The notes under the pieces are model-generated. The model had not been told where the DNA came from. It searched no databases and saw only the letters and a list, made by a program, of their open reading frames with translations. 38,455 nucleotides of DNA. Origin: Bacteroidales bacterium. GTDB taxonomy: Bacteria; Bacteroidota; Bacteroidia; Bacteroidales; WCHB1-69. This document shows positions 23,277-31,720 of this stretch, in pieces. The position numbers were made by a program, and so were the translations under genes. Location: contig JAFYNM010000027.1 of NCBI GenBank assembly GCA_017549765.1, forward strand, positions 1-38,455. Direction: 5' to 3'. The number at the start of each line of letters is the position of its first letter. Positions within the stretch are counted from its first letter, which is position 1.

Positions 23277-23678
23277 ATGATCAAACAGATTGTCTGTATC
23301 GGTGTGTTGTTGGTCTCCATCTTCTGGGGTGGTCGGCCCGCGCACATGTCCTCCCCATCCCGGGAGCGAGATGCCGCCATCCAACAGCCTCTGTCGGAGA
23401 ATCTTACCCTCGACAACCTGCCGAATAAAGACATGGTGCTGAACTTTCCTGTTCAGGTGCTGAGCGCTGGGGCGGGCGGCAATGCGCAGTCTAATGTCCG
23501 GAACCAACAGTCTAGCAGCCAATCGTTTTCGTTTTTCAAGCATTCCAACAGAGGATGTAATGCCGACAAAGCCATACAAAACTACCTGAAACCTTCTCAA
23601 AAACACGATATTTATAGTGCTTCCAGCCTCTTTTCAGCAGAGAGAAGGCTGACAATTATCTGTCTCTTGCGAATATAG
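23277..23678 (+). CDS. Hypothetical protein with N-terminal hydrophobic segment
   Basis: 133 residues from ATG 23277, 16 bases after the GH20 gene. An N-terminal hydrophobic stretch (IVCIGVLLVSIFWG) is a signal peptide or anchor. The rest is Ser/Asn/Gln-rich (NQQSSSQSFSFFKHSNRGCN) with no recognised domain. It lacks a promoter of its own and may be co-transcribed with the GH20 gene, but the low-complexity C-terminus makes it possible that only part of it is translated. Confidence 0.45.
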   Translation: MIKQIVCIGVLLVSIFWGGRPAHMSSPSRERDAAIQQPLSENLTLDNLPNKDMVLNFPVQVLSAGAGGNAQSNVRNQQSSSQSFSFFKHSNRGCNADKAIQNYLKPSQKHDIYSASSLFSAERRLTIICLLRI

Positions 23679-23807
23679 AATAGCAAAGACTTTCCTTTTC
23701 TCTTTTCCGGGCGGTCTTCCTGTGTCAGTTGATGTGGGAGGTCGCTTGGATATGCATGGCTATTTGCTGTGCTCAATAATTATTTATCAATCAATAAAAT
23801 ATCAATA

Positions 23808-24245
23808 ATGGAAAAGAATGTTTTAAAGGTGCATGCACCAATAGATTATATGGTGGCGGCGATTCTGCTGCTTGTCGGAATAGGATTGTTTTTTGTGAAT
23901 AGAATTCTGGGCGTGACGATTGTTGTGGTCGCCGTTCTGTGTTTTCTTTTGTTTAAATCCGGTTATCGGATGGAGGGAGATGGTAAGTTGCTGAAAAAGA
24001 AGAATGTGGAACTTAGCCGACATTGTCGTGAGACGATGCTGGATTTTATCAATGGGAGCAAAAAAGAACCCGAGATGATAAAAGGCAATCTAGGCGGTAC
24101 TATCTTGTTGGAAGTCTGGTATAATGCAAAAGAGACGGTCGCCTATGTGCGTCTTTCCGATTATGTGGAGTTTGCCTTTCAGAAACTGACAGGGATTGTG
24201 GAACTGCCGACTGAAAAAGCGGCCAAACTGATATCTGAGTTATGA
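23808..24245 (+). CDS. Small membrane protein, tandem paralog 1
   Basis: 145 residues. Two membrane segments near the start (YMVAAILLLVGIGLFFVN and LGVTIVVVAVLCFLLF) are followed by SGYRMEG and a ~90-residue soluble domain. It shares this plan, and the SGY[RK]xEG junction, with the next gene, so the two arose by duplication. Its TGA overlaps the next ATG (ATGA), showing coupled translation. No promoter of the usual kind was found in the 130 bases upstream. Function unknown. Confidence 0.7.
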   Translation: MEKNVLKVHAPIDYMVAAILLLVGIGLFFVNRILGVTIVVVAVLCFLLFKSGYRMEGDGKLLKKKNVELSRHCRETMLDFINGSKKEPEMIKGNLGGTILLEVWYNAKETVAYVRLSDYVEFAFQKLTGIVELPTEKAAKLISEL

Positions 24246-24691
24246 AGGCACCTGTTAGAAAAACGTTTAGATACCGCGACTTGTTGATTATGGCAGCCCT
24301 TGTGGCGGTGGGCATCCTGCTGGCCTTTTTGGGCCCAGGCTGGCGCGAGCTGGGATATGTAGTGATAGGTAGCGTGCTGATCCTGTCCCCGCTGTTTCGT
24401 TCGGGTTACAAAATCGAAGGCCATCATGGGGTTTTCCGTGTACAGGAGATTGTGGTGCCTCGAGAGTGTGAACAAGAGATTTGCTCTTTCTTGCATGGAG
24501 ACAGCGAAACGCTGGATTTTGGCTCCAGGGCACCCAATGGGGCTATAGTCCAGATCTTCACTCGGAAAGATGGCCCGATCTTGGCCCAGTATTTCGATTA
24601 TGCAAAGCTCCTGGCGGGTGCAGAATTCCCTATCGTGGAGATTAACAACTGTCAATACAGGGTTCTGCTAGATCTCTCTAAACCGCAATAG
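24242..24691 (+). CDS. Small membrane protein, tandem paralog 2
   Basis: 149 residues, two membrane segments (LLIMAALVAVGILLAFLG and GYVVIGSVLILSPLF), then SGYKIEGHHGVFRVQEI and a soluble domain. Overlaps the preceding gene by 4 bases. The soluble parts of the pair are similar in length and strand pattern but not closely identical. The pair likely makes a two-subunit membrane complex. A good intrinsic terminator follows. Confidence 0.7.
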   Translation: MKAPVRKTFRYRDLLIMAALVAVGILLAFLGPGWRELGYVVIGSVLILSPLFRSGYKIEGHHGVFRVQEIVVPRECEQEICSFLHGDSETLDFGSRAPNGAIVQIFTRKDGPILAQYFDYAKLLAGAEFPIVEINNCQYRVLLDLSKPQ

Positions 24692-24717
24692 GGATAATGA
24701 ACAAGCCTCAATAGTGC

Positions 24718-24748
24718 AACGGCTCCGGCAACATGTCGGGGCCGTTTT
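24718..24748 (+). terminator. Intrinsic terminator after the membrane-protein pair
   Basis: AACGGCTCCG (24718-24727), a 9-base loop and CGGGGCCGTT (24737-24746) make a 10-bp stem with one G-U pair, followed by TTTT overlapping its end. Confidence 0.75.
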
Positions 24749-24834
24749 GATAACAGCATCATCCTTTACAGCTCAGGCCTCTTTTCTCACTTTTTCTACC
24801 AAGAGAAAAGGTGAAGACTATGTCAAAAAATGAT

Positions 24835-24842
24835 TACTTTTG
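24835..24842 (+). promoter_or_regulatory. -7 box of the FISUMP gene
   Basis: TACTTTTG fits TAnnTTTG, 61 bases before ATG 24904. A hairpin CTTTTCTC...GAGAAAAG (24781-24810) lies just upstream. Confidence 0.5.
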
Positions 24843-24903
24843 CCAGCCCGTTGGGTGAAGATTTGCCTCGGGTCTTTGTTTCTGTTGAATCCTAAAGAAG
24901 AAG

Positions 24904-25650
24904 ATGATGAATGTCAAGACAATCACTATATGTATCAGCCTGCTGTTTCCGCTCTGGCTGCTGGCCCAGCCGGCAGACTGCGGCACGGTGACCGATATTG
25001 ACGGCAACCAGTACCAGACGGTGCGTCTCGGCAAGCAGTGCTGGATGCGCCAGAACCTGCGGGTGACGCGCTATGCCGATGGCACGATGCTGGTGCCCAT
25101 GACAGAAAACACGCTGACAGAGCATGGCTATTTCTTCCCCAACGGCGATGAGTCGTTGGTGCAGCAGTATGGCCTTCTCTACACATGGCCCACGGCTATG
25201 CGCGACCATGAGACCTCCGAGGCGGTGCCGAGCAGCGTGCAAGGCATCTGCCCCGACGGCTGGCACCTGCCCAGCAACTACGAGTGGATGGACTTGGAGG
25301 ATGCGGTCGGCTATAACGAGGCCCTCCGCTGTGGCACAGACGTGAACTATGTGGCCAAGGCGATGGCCTCACAAAAAGGCTGGAACACTGATGTGGAAGA
25401 TACCCCGCAACCGTGCAGCATTTTGGAGGATGTGAGTGCGAATAACAAGGCGGGGATGAATGTGCTGCCCGCAGGCCTCTGCTTTATGGGTTTCTATGGC
25501 TATGGCACCGAAGCCGGCTTCTGGACCGCCTCCGACGGTAGTCCCGAAAGCGCACCCATACATCGTTACTATGGCGCCAACGCGACCGTGGAGATCAACT
25601 GCACGCCTAAAGAGGCCGGCGCCTCCGTCCGCTGCGTCAAAAACGAATAA
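24904..25650 (+). CDS. Secreted FISUMP-domain protein
   Basis: 248 residues. Signal peptide MMNVKTITICISLLFPLWLLAQ, then the Fibrobacter succinogenes major paralogous domain: VTDIDGNQYQTVRLGKQCWM (30-49), QNLRVTRYADG, YGLLYTWPTAM, GICPDGWHLPSNYEWMDLE, GFWTASDGSP and the closing SVRCVKN. Such proteins are exported by Bacteroidota and Fibrobacter; their role is mostly unknown, possibly adhesion. Five or six cysteines suggest disulfides. ATG 24907 is an equal alternative. It is a single gene that ends facing the GH20 lipoprotein gene. Confidence 0.88.
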   Translation: MMNVKTITICISLLFPLWLLAQPADCGTVTDIDGNQYQTVRLGKQCWMRQNLRVTRYADGTMLVPMTENTLTEHGYFFPNGDESLVQQYGLLYTWPTAMRDHETSEAVPSSVQGICPDGWHLPSNYEWMDLEDAVGYNEALRCGTDVNYVAKAMASQKGWNTDVEDTPQPCSILEDVSANNKAGMNVLPAGLCFMGFYGYGTEAGFWTASDGSPESAPIHRYYGANATVEINCTPKEAGASVRCVKNE

Positions 25651-25734
25651 TCAGCTTTTAGCCGTTAGCCATTAGCCTTTGGCTAATAGCCAACAGCCAA
25701 TAGCTAAAGTCAAAGTCAATAGTCAAAGTCCTGA
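25651..25734. repeat. Short-word intergenic repeats between convergent genes
   Basis: TTAGCC and its complement GGCTAA recur several times, with a perfect hairpin TTAGCC-TTT-GGCTAA (25672-25686), followed by three AGTCAA words. Probably serves as a two-way terminator. Confidence 0.6.
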
Positions 25735-27354
25735 TTACGGATGGCAATTGTACCCCATCTTCTTCAACATCGGCTTGTGGTAGTCGAGTTTGCGGAGGAA
25801 GGTGCGGAAGTCTTTGTTGTCGGGTTCGGTCCACACGCACTCCGACAGGGCACACAAGCGCGGCAGCAGCATGTAGTCGGCCTGCTCCGGCGTGTTGATG
25901 AATTCCGTCCACAGGTTGCACTGCGCACCGAGGATGTGATGCTGCGCTGTCTCGTCCAAGCCCGTCGGCATGGGGTCGAAACTGTAGGCGGTGTCCAAGG
26001 TGATGAGGCCGGTCATGGCCAGCGGCTCGGTCTCGGGATCTGCCTGGTAGTAGTTGAAGTAGCAGTGGGTGGTGGGACTCATGATGACGTCGTTGCCGTG
26101 GTTGGCGGCGATACGGGCGGCCTTGTAGCCCTGCCAGCCCATGATGGTGGAGGTGATCTGCATGTCCTCCGACACTACGTCGTCCCAAACGATGGCTTTC
26201 TTGTCGATGCCTTTCAGATAGACCTCGATCTCGTTCATCAGCCATTGCTGCAGGTTGAACTCATCGGCTAACCCTTTCTCCTGGATGCGGGCCTGGCATT
26301 TGGGGCACACCTGCCAGTTGTCGTTGAAGGCCTCGTCGCCGCCGATGTGGATGTAAGGGTAGGGGAAGAGGTCGGCGACTTCGGCGAGGACGTCCTTGTA
26401 GAAGGTCAGCACCTGGTCGTTGCCGGCGCACATGATGGCTTTGGGTGGCCAGTAGGGACCCACGGCCACGGTGTAGGGGTAGTCGTCGCAGGCGAACTGC
26501 GGGTAGGCGGCCAGGATGGCGCTGCAGTGGCCCGGGATCTCGATCTCGGGGATGATGTCGATATAGCGGGCAGCAGCATAGTCGATGATGTCGCGGATCT
26601 GCTCTTTGGTGTAGAAGCCGCCGTAGGTCATGGGCTCCTCAGGCTGCACAGGATGCAAAGTGTCCCAAGAGTCGCGCTCGGGACGCCAGGCACCGACTCT
26701 CGTCAGCTCGGGATATTTGTCGATGGCGATGCGCCAGCCGTGGTCGTCGGTCAGGTGCCAGTGGAACTTGTTGAGCTTGTAGGAGGCCATGAGGTCCAGA
26801 TAGTGCTTGATGTAAGCGGTGTCGAAGAAGTGACGGCTTACATCCAGGTGCGCGCCCCGATAGCTGAAACGCGGCACATCGGTCATCTTCAGACAGGGAA
26901 TCAGGATCTCCTTGCCCTCTCCCAACTCGCTGGGGTAGGAGAGCTGCTTGATGGTCTGGAAGGCATAGAACAACCCTTTGGTGGTGTTGGCCTTGGCCTG
27001 TATGTATTTGCGGGTGACGACCAGCCGATAACCTTCCTCGCCTAAATCCTCTTCTTCTTTCTCATTGATACTGAAAAGCATATAACTGCCCTTGGACGGC
27101 TTTCCCTCGCTGAGGTTCGGCTTGTGCTGGAAGAAGTCCTGATACTGCTCCCGCACGGTCTTGGCGAAGGTGGCGTCGTCTTGGATGTTCTCAAAACAAA
27201 GCGTGACTTGGTCGTCAAGGGTGAAGTTGCCGCGCTTGGGCTGGTACTCCGTGGGCTCTGGGATGACGACCACGGGATACGGCTTTTGACAGCCGATGGC
27301 AGCCATAGCCAATATAATGAATAAAGCGATAGTCTTGAAAGTTTTCATATTCAT
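25735..27354 (-). CDS. GH20 beta-N-acetylhexosaminidase, lipoprotein
   Basis: 539 residues. A lipoprotein signal with lipobox AAIGC (C22) is followed by a GH20b N-domain (about 40-150) and the catalytic barrel starting at FSYRGAHLDVSRHFF. The catalytic pair is D340-E341 in HIGGDEAFNDNW; YKLNKFHWHLTDDHGW is another classic GH20 stretch, and the barrel closes with WTEFINTPEQADYMLLPRLCALSE. An exo-acting enzyme that trims terminal GlcNAc/GalNAc at the periplasm or surface. It follows TerC by 18 bases on the same strand and has no separate promoter. ATG 27348 is an alternative start. Confidence 0.93.
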   Translation of the reverse strand: MNMKTFKTIALFIILAMAAIGCQKPYPVVVIPEPTEYQPKRGNFTLDDQVTLCFENIQDDATFAKTVREQYQDFFQHKPNLSEGKPSKGSYMLFSINEKEEEDLGEEGYRLVVTRKYIQAKANTTKGLFYAFQTIKQLSYPSELGEGKEILIPCLKMTDVPRFSYRGAHLDVSRHFFDTAYIKHYLDLMASYKLNKFHWHLTDDHGWRIAIDKYPELTRVGAWRPERDSWDTLHPVQPEEPMTYGGFYTKEQIRDIIDYAAARYIDIIPEIEIPGHCSAILAAYPQFACDDYPYTVAVGPYWPPKAIMCAGNDQVLTFYKDVLAEVADLFPYPYIHIGGDEAFNDNWQVCPKCQARIQEKGLADEFNLQQWLMNEIEVYLKGIDKKAIVWDDVVSEDMQITSTIMGWQGYKAARIAANHGNDVIMSPTTHCYFNYYQADPETEPLAMTGLITLDTAYSFDPMPTGLDETAQHHILGAQCNLWTEFINTPEQADYMLLPRLCALSECVWTEPDNKDFRTFLRKLDYHKPMLKKMGYNCHP

Positions 27355-27372
27355 AAAGGATTTGTTGTTCTG

Positions 27373-28440
27373 TTATTCGTGAATGGTCTCCACAGCCTCT
27401 TTCTTCGGCGGGAAGAGCAACGACAGGACGATGCTGCCGACCAGGATGGTCAGGATGACGGCCAACGAAATGCCGGTAGTGATGATCTCCTTGTGGAAGA
27501 TGAACGGCAAGAGCATCTTGACACCGATGAAGGTGAGCAACAGGGCCACACCGGTTTTGAGATAGGCGAACTTGTCCATCACACTCTCCAACATGAAGAA
27601 CAACGACCGCAGTCCCAAGATGGCGAAGATGTTGGACATGAAGACGATATAGGGATCCTCAGTGACCGAGAAGATGGCCGGGATGGAGTCGAAGGCGAAG
27701 ATGATGTCGGAGAACTCGATGATGAGCAGCACGATGAAGAGCGGGGTCACCAGACGGCGGCCGTTCTCCTTGGTGAAGAAGTTGTGCCCGTCGAAGTGGT
27801 CGGTGCTGAGTTTCCGCTTGGCGAAGAACTTCACCAGCACATGGTTCTTGACGTCCACCTCCTCTTTCTTGTTGCGTTCAAGGAACATCTTGACACCCGA
27901 GTAGATGAGGAAGCCGCCGAAGACAAACAGGATCCAGTGGAACTTCTGAATCAGCGCCGAGGCCGTCATGATGAAGATGAGGCGCAGCACGATGGCTCCG
28001 AGGATGCCGTAGAAGAGCACCCGGTGGTAATAGGCTTTCTCCACCCCGAACGATAGGAAGAGCATGATCATCACGAAGATATTGTCGATGGAGAGGGTCT
28101 CCTCGATAAAGTAGCCGGTGATGTATTCCAGCGACAGATTCTTGCGGTATTTGACGAGGTTGTCTTGGTAGGCGGCCTCGTCGGGGTTGAGGTCGATATG
28201 GTCGTGGTATTTGGAGGCCACCTCGATGAGCGACTGGTTGTCGTGGATGCCGTGCAGGATCTCGCCTTTGTATCGGATGAGCAGGAAGAAGAGCAGCGCG
28301 AGGGCTACGTAGATGGCGGTGGAACGGGCCGACTCCTTGAAGGTGACGACATGGTCTTTCTTGTGAAAAGCGCCCAAATCCAAGGCCAAAAGAAGTCCGA
28401 TGAAGACTATGAAGCAAATTAAGAAAATGATCTCGTTCAT
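27373..28440 (-). CDS. TerC/Alx-family integral membrane protein
   Basis: 355 residues with about eight or nine membrane segments. Family motifs: LSIDNIFVMIMLFLSFGV in the middle and EFSDIIFAFDSIPAIFSVTEDPYIVFMSN near residue 250, whose acidic residues in the membrane are typical of TerC/Alx proteins implicated in Mn2+ or other metal export. Start ATG 28440 (MNEIIFLICFIVF) is chosen because the -7 box at 28467-28460 lies between it and the alternative upstream ATG 28479. It heads a likely two-gene unit with the GH20 lipoprotein. Confidence 0.9.
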   Translation of the reverse strand: MNEIIFLICFIVFIGLLLALDLGAFHKKDHVVTFKESARSTAIYVALALLFFLLIRYKGEILHGIHDNQSLIEVASKYHDHIDLNPDEAAYQDNLVKYRKNLSLEYITGYFIEETLSIDNIFVMIMLFLSFGVEKAYYHRVLFYGILGAIVLRLIFIMTASALIQKFHWILFVFGGFLIYSGVKMFLERNKKEEVDVKNHVLVKFFAKRKLSTDHFDGHNFFTKENGRRLVTPLFIVLLIIEFSDIIFAFDSIPAIFSVTEDPYIVFMSNIFAILGLRSLFFMLESVMDKFAYLKTGVALLLTFIGVKMLLPFIFHKEIITTGISLAVILTILVGSIVLSLLFPPKKEAVETIHE

Positions 28441-28459
28441 CGTGCTGAAAATTAGGGCG

Positions 28460-28467
28460 CAAATATA
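28460..28467 (-). promoter_or_regulatory. -7 box of TerC
   Basis: TATATTTG on the minus strand, 19 bases before ATG 28440. A copy of the ACTAAG/GTTAAG word repeat (about 28502-28536) lies upstream. Confidence 0.6.
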
Positions 28468-28644
28468 AACTTTTTTCACACAGACAAGACGAGAGGGGTT
28501 GGCAGTTAAGAAACTAAGAAACTAAGAAGTTAAGAGGGGGCGTACCATTCCTCTTCTTTGAGTCGGCTGTGATGTAGGTTGGGTGACAGCGGCGTGCTTC
28601 ACATACCTGAATGGTTTTTTTAGTGACAATATTGAAAGAATATG

Positions 28645-28652
28645 TATCTTTG
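28645..28652 (+). promoter_or_regulatory. -7 box of the lipoprotein gene at 28699
   Basis: TATCTTTG, 46 bases before ATG 28699. No TTG at 20-base spacing. Confidence 0.6.
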
Positions 28653-28698
28653 CACTTTATTTTTATAGGATTCTAGTATTAATAAAAAACAGAAAACA

Positions 28699-29253
28699 AT
28701 GAAGAAAACATTCATGCTGATGCTGGCGATTTGCGCCATTGCCTTTTCTTGTAACAGAAATGAGGAAGACCAACCGTCTCGCAGAGACAGAAACATGGTT
28801 AAGGAAGAGATGACCTGGGCGCTCGACTCCACGTTGGTGATTTACAACCCGAACACACCACAAGAACAAAGGATTATGCTGCACAAGGAGGATGGCATGT
28901 TTACTTGGTCTTACTCCTTCTTCCCTTACAAATATCAGTTCCCCACCAATCTTACCGGCGTCAATGTCATGTCTGGCGAGACGTTCCACTATGCGGACAA
29001 GTATCCCGAGGCTTATTGTAAATATGCCCGTTTGGATTCGGACGGGTCTTTCACTGCGGGTGGATATATCTGCTTTTACAAAGATGATCTGTTTATGTTC
29101 CGTGGTACGAAGATCAACGGCGAGTTGGATACGAGGGTGGTGATTGCCAACACGGACTGGAATGCTCCGGTCTGGACCATTACCTATAATCCGGTTGAGG
29201 ACGACGATGTCGTTTACGAGCAGCGTGTGGAGTATTATTCCCGCGTGAAATAG
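28699..29253 (+). CDS. Lipoprotein of unknown function
   Basis: 184 residues. Lipoprotein signal MKKTFMLMLAICAIAFSC with C18 as the modified cysteine, followed by NRNEEDQPSRRD, an acidic linker. The remainder is beta-strand rich and aromatic (MFTWSYSFFPYKYQF, GGYICFYKDDLFMF), consistent with a small beta-barrel or lipocalin-like fold, but I cannot assign a family. Single gene with its own promoter; its end faces the vWA gene. Confidence 0.75.
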   Translation: MKKTFMLMLAICAIAFSCNRNEEDQPSRRDRNMVKEEMTWALDSTLVIYNPNTPQEQRIMLHKEDGMFTWSYSFFPYKYQFPTNLTGVNVMSGETFHYADKYPEAYCKYARLDSDGSFTAGGYICFYKDDLFMFRGTKINGELDTRVVIANTDWNAPVWTITYNPVEDDDVVYEQRVEYYSRVK

Positions 29254-29305
29254 GCTCGAAGGCTCATGCCAGTGCCGGAATGATGGCCGCTGGGATGAAT
29301 AAGAG

Positions 29306-29337
29306 AAGGGGGCTACAGACGACCCTTTCACCCCCTT
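29306..29337. terminator. Candidate terminator between convergent genes
   Basis: AAGGGGG (29306-29312) and CCCCCTT (29331-29337) form a 7-bp stem with an 18-base loop, between the ends of the lipoprotein and vWA genes. Confidence 0.4.
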
Positions 29338-29365
29338 CCTTTGTGCCCTTTGTGCCTTTGTGTTC

Positions 29366-30535
29366 TTAGATCACCAGCTCTTCCCAGAAGCTCAGGGGCA
29401 GGTGGATGTTGGGGATATCGATGGCTCTGGCGAACAGCGGGGCGATTTCCTTGACGGAGAAGCCTGCGATGCCGCAGCCGATGGCCGTGACCAGGAAAGT
29501 CATTCTCGGGTGTGAATCGGCAAAACGGAGGAACTCGTCCACATAGGGAGCGATGGTCTCTACGCCGCCCTGCATGGTGGGGATGGCGTAGCTCTGTCCC
29601 TGCAGGCCCACGCCCTGGCCCATGATGGCACCGAAATGCTCCACGGCCGTTCTCGCCGCACCGCCGGCATGCATGCCCGCCAAGTTGCTGCCAAAGACGA
29701 AGATCTCATTCTCTTTCAGGCTCTTGATGCTGTCAGGGGCAATCCTGTCTTGAAATTCATCCAAGGTGCGGTAGTTCCTCACCTCCCGGTTGCGTTTGGC
29801 ACGGAAGGATTTTACCTCGGAAGGAGCCATGCTGCATCTACTTTGGCTCATGACCAGCCTGTCTTCTTTCATGCGGCGGAACAGGTTTCTCTTGGCCTTT
29901 CGCTCATTCTCCCAGGCGGTGCTCATGCCTAACTCGTTGTCGTCAAAATACAGGGTGTTGGTGATGGAGATGCTGGCCGCCACCTGCTCTACGTCTTGGT
30001 TGGTGCCGATGTAGGCGAAGTTCCAACCCTCCTTGTCCTGCAACTTGTCCACCAGCGCTTTGATGCCCTCGCCGGAATACTCCTTAGAGGCATTCTCCAG
30101 ACCGTCGGTGATGACCGTCACAACCGCGGTGGCATTGGGGTCGTTCTGAATCTGTTTCAGCAACTTGTTCAATGAGAATCCCATGGCATCGTATAAGGGG
30201 GTGCCGCAGCAGGGCTGGTACTCTTTGGAAGTCAGTATGTTGACCTCTTCTGCAGGCACGTTTTCATAGATGTAGTGTTTGTCGCAGTTGCAGAAGACAT
30301 ACAGCGACACGTAATGTTCTTGAGACTCTTGCAGCTGCCTCTGAGCGGTTCGGATGCCACCCACGGTCTCGTTGAAACCGGAGATGGCGGCATTGGCGAT
30401 ACTGCACATGGAGCCGCTTTTGTCCAGGATGATCAGATTGTAGATTTTCAATTTTTCACCTGAGGAAATCGTCTTGCCGGTCCCTTGACTCTTAGGACCG
30501 TTTGTCTTTTTTTGTGTTTTGTTTTTTGATAACAT
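29366..30535 (-). CDS. von Willebrand A domain fused to a macro-like domain
   Basis: 389 residues. A Lys/Thr-rich N-terminus precedes a vWA domain (about 30-215) with a full MIDAS: D38-x-S40-x-S42 (LDKSGSM), T122 region (CCGTPLYDAMG) and VITDGLENAS. A basic linker (about 215-260) leads to a C-terminal domain (about 276-385) that looks macro-like, of the type seen in phage proteins: EIFVFGSNLAGMHAGGAA, GVGLQGQSYAIPTM, and VTAIGCGIAGFSVKEIAPLF. Macro domains bind ADP-ribose. It follows a NrtR-like Nudix regulator by 36 bases, so both halves of the operon point to ADP-ribose or NAD metabolites. Cytosolic. The macro-like call rests on pattern, not a search. Confidence 0.8.
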   Translation of the reverse strand: MLSKNKTQKKTNGPKSQGTGKTISSGEKLKIYNLIILDKSGSMCSIANAAISGFNETVGGIRTAQRQLQESQEHYVSLYVFCNCDKHYIYENVPAEEVNILTSKEYQPCCGTPLYDAMGFSLNKLLKQIQNDPNATAVVTVITDGLENASKEYSGEGIKALVDKLQDKEGWNFAYIGTNQDVEQVAASISITNTLYFDDNELGMSTAWENERKAKRNLFRRMKEDRLVMSQSRCSMAPSEVKSFRAKRNREVRNYRTLDEFQDRIAPDSIKSLKENEIFVFGSNLAGMHAGGAARTAVEHFGAIMGQGVGLQGQSYAIPTMQGGVETIAPYVDEFLRFADSHPRMTFLVTAIGCGIAGFSVKEIAPLFARAIDIPNIHLPLSFWEELVI

Positions 30536-30571
30536 AACTTTGTTTTTAATAATGGTGAATGATATAGGAAG

Positions 30572-31396
30572 TTAGAACTCCAGCCGGGAGTTGTTGTCCT
30601 GCTTGAAACGATTGTATTTTTCTTTGTTGAAGAAGAAGCGGCGCCCCTTGCGACCGCGTTGTTTGGGAGTTTCGAGGGTGCTGTTTGGCATGGTGCCGAA
30701 GAGCTCGTCAATGTTTTTGGTCTTCATCTCATGATGAGTTCCAAAGAATGATTTGCTTTCTTCCATGCTGGAACATGAGTGGTATGAGCCCATCTCCTCG
30801 GCGAGGTCCGGTTCGTCGTACAGGTCCAGGATGCCGGTTTGCAGCATCTTCTTCTCGAAGTTGCGCCGGTCGAAGTGGATGCCGAGGATGGCCTCGTAGA
30901 GCCGTTGCAGTTCCGACATGGTGAAGGACTCACCCAGCAGTTCAAAGCCCACGGGCTCGAAGTGAATGTCTTTGCGCAGTTGCTGCATGGCCTTCCGGAA
31001 GATGTAGTCGTGGTCGAAGGCCAGTTGCGGCACCTCCTCCACGGGGAACCATCTGGCGTTGACAGCATCATCGCCACCCCTCACCTCGGATGGGTTGACC
31101 AGTGTGTAGAAGGCGATGGAGACCACGCGCTCGCGCGGGTCGCGATGCACGGCGGAGAAGGCGCCCAGCTGCTTCAGTGTCTGGATGGCCAGCCCTGTCT
31201 CCTCCAGCAGTTCGCGCCGCGCGCACTCTTCTGCCGTTTCATCCATTTTGAGGAACCCGCCGGGGAAGGCCCACATCCCTGTGAAAGGCTCTATTCCTCT
31301 CTCTATCAACAGGATCTCCAGTGTCTTTCCGTTGAATCCGAAGATGACGGTGTCGGTGGCCACGGCTGGATGCGGATAGTCGTATGTGTAACTCAT
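30572..31396 (-). CDS. NrtR-like Nudix transcription regulator
   Basis: 274 residues. An N-terminal Nudix domain with an intact Nudix box at 47-69 (G-x5-E-x7-RE-x2-EE-x-G: starts GFLKMDE, ends RELLEETGL) is followed by a C-terminal winged helix (about 150-210, MSELQRLYEAILGIHFDRRNFEKKMLQTGIL) and a basic tail. This is the NrtR/AraR-type architecture in which a sugar-nucleotide or ADP-ribose product controls DNA binding. Because the box is intact, it may also hydrolyse its ligand. ATG 31396 is used because the -7 box (31437-31430) lies upstream of it, within a longer frame. Two 19-bp palindromes at its promoter suggest autoregulation, including the downstream vWA gene. Confidence 0.88.
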   Translation of the reverse strand: MSYTYDYPHPAVATDTVIFGFNGKTLEILLIERGIEPFTGMWAFPGGFLKMDETAEECARRELLEETGLAIQTLKQLGAFSAVHRDPRERVVSIAFYTLVNPSEVRGGDDAVNARWFPVEEVPQLAFDHDYIFRKAMQQLRKDIHFEPVGFELLGESFTMSELQRLYEAILGIHFDRRNFEKKMLQTGILDLYDEPDLAEEMGSYHSCSSMEESKSFFGTHHEMKTKNIDELFGTMPNSTLETPKQRGRKGRRFFFNKEKYNRFKQDNNSRLEF

Positions 31397-31413
31397 AGCA
31401 CTTGTTTTTTTAA

Positions 31414-31482
31414 TTGCGTAATTTTGACGCAAAAATAAAACTTTTATCCATGCAAAACACAATTTGTGTAAAATTTACGCAA
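31414..31482 (-). promoter_or_regulatory. Promoter with two candidate NrtR-like operators
   Basis: Two 19-bp imperfect palindromes with the same outer arms: 31414-31432 (TTGCGT...GACGCAA) and 31464-31482 (TTGTGTA...TTACGCAA), centres 50 bp apart, about five helical turns. The -7 box TATTTTTG (31437-31430, minus) overlaps the first by three bases. Binding at both would allow repression with a DNA loop. Confidence 0.7.
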
Positions 31483-31618
31483 AATTTTTTATAATACAGA
31501 TTATCAGCATATTGAAAGGTGTCAAAAAGAGAGAAAGAGGTGTTGATTAGGGTGGAAAAGGGTAGGGCGGGAGGGTGGATATCGGAGGTTTTTGTTCTGG
31601 TCATTTGCTGAATCGCAA

Positions 31619-31720
31619 TCAGGTTTCCCCATTTACTCCCTCAAAATAAGTTTGGATTTTCTCTGCAAATAAAACAGGTGTTCTTACGGATAGGTATTCT
31701 TGAAATTCTTTTTCCGTCAT
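31619..31720 (-). CDS. Possible 33-residue small protein
   Basis: ATG 31720-31718 opens MTEKEFQEYLSVRTPVLFAE and 13 more residues to a TGA at 31621-31619. Composition looks protein-like (acidic helix, then LFAEKIQTYFEG) in an otherwise empty stretch. No -7 box was seen upstream, and it may be the remnant of a longer gene. Confidence 0.3.
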   Translation of the reverse strand: MTEKEFQEYLSVRTPVLFAEKIQTYFEGVNGET

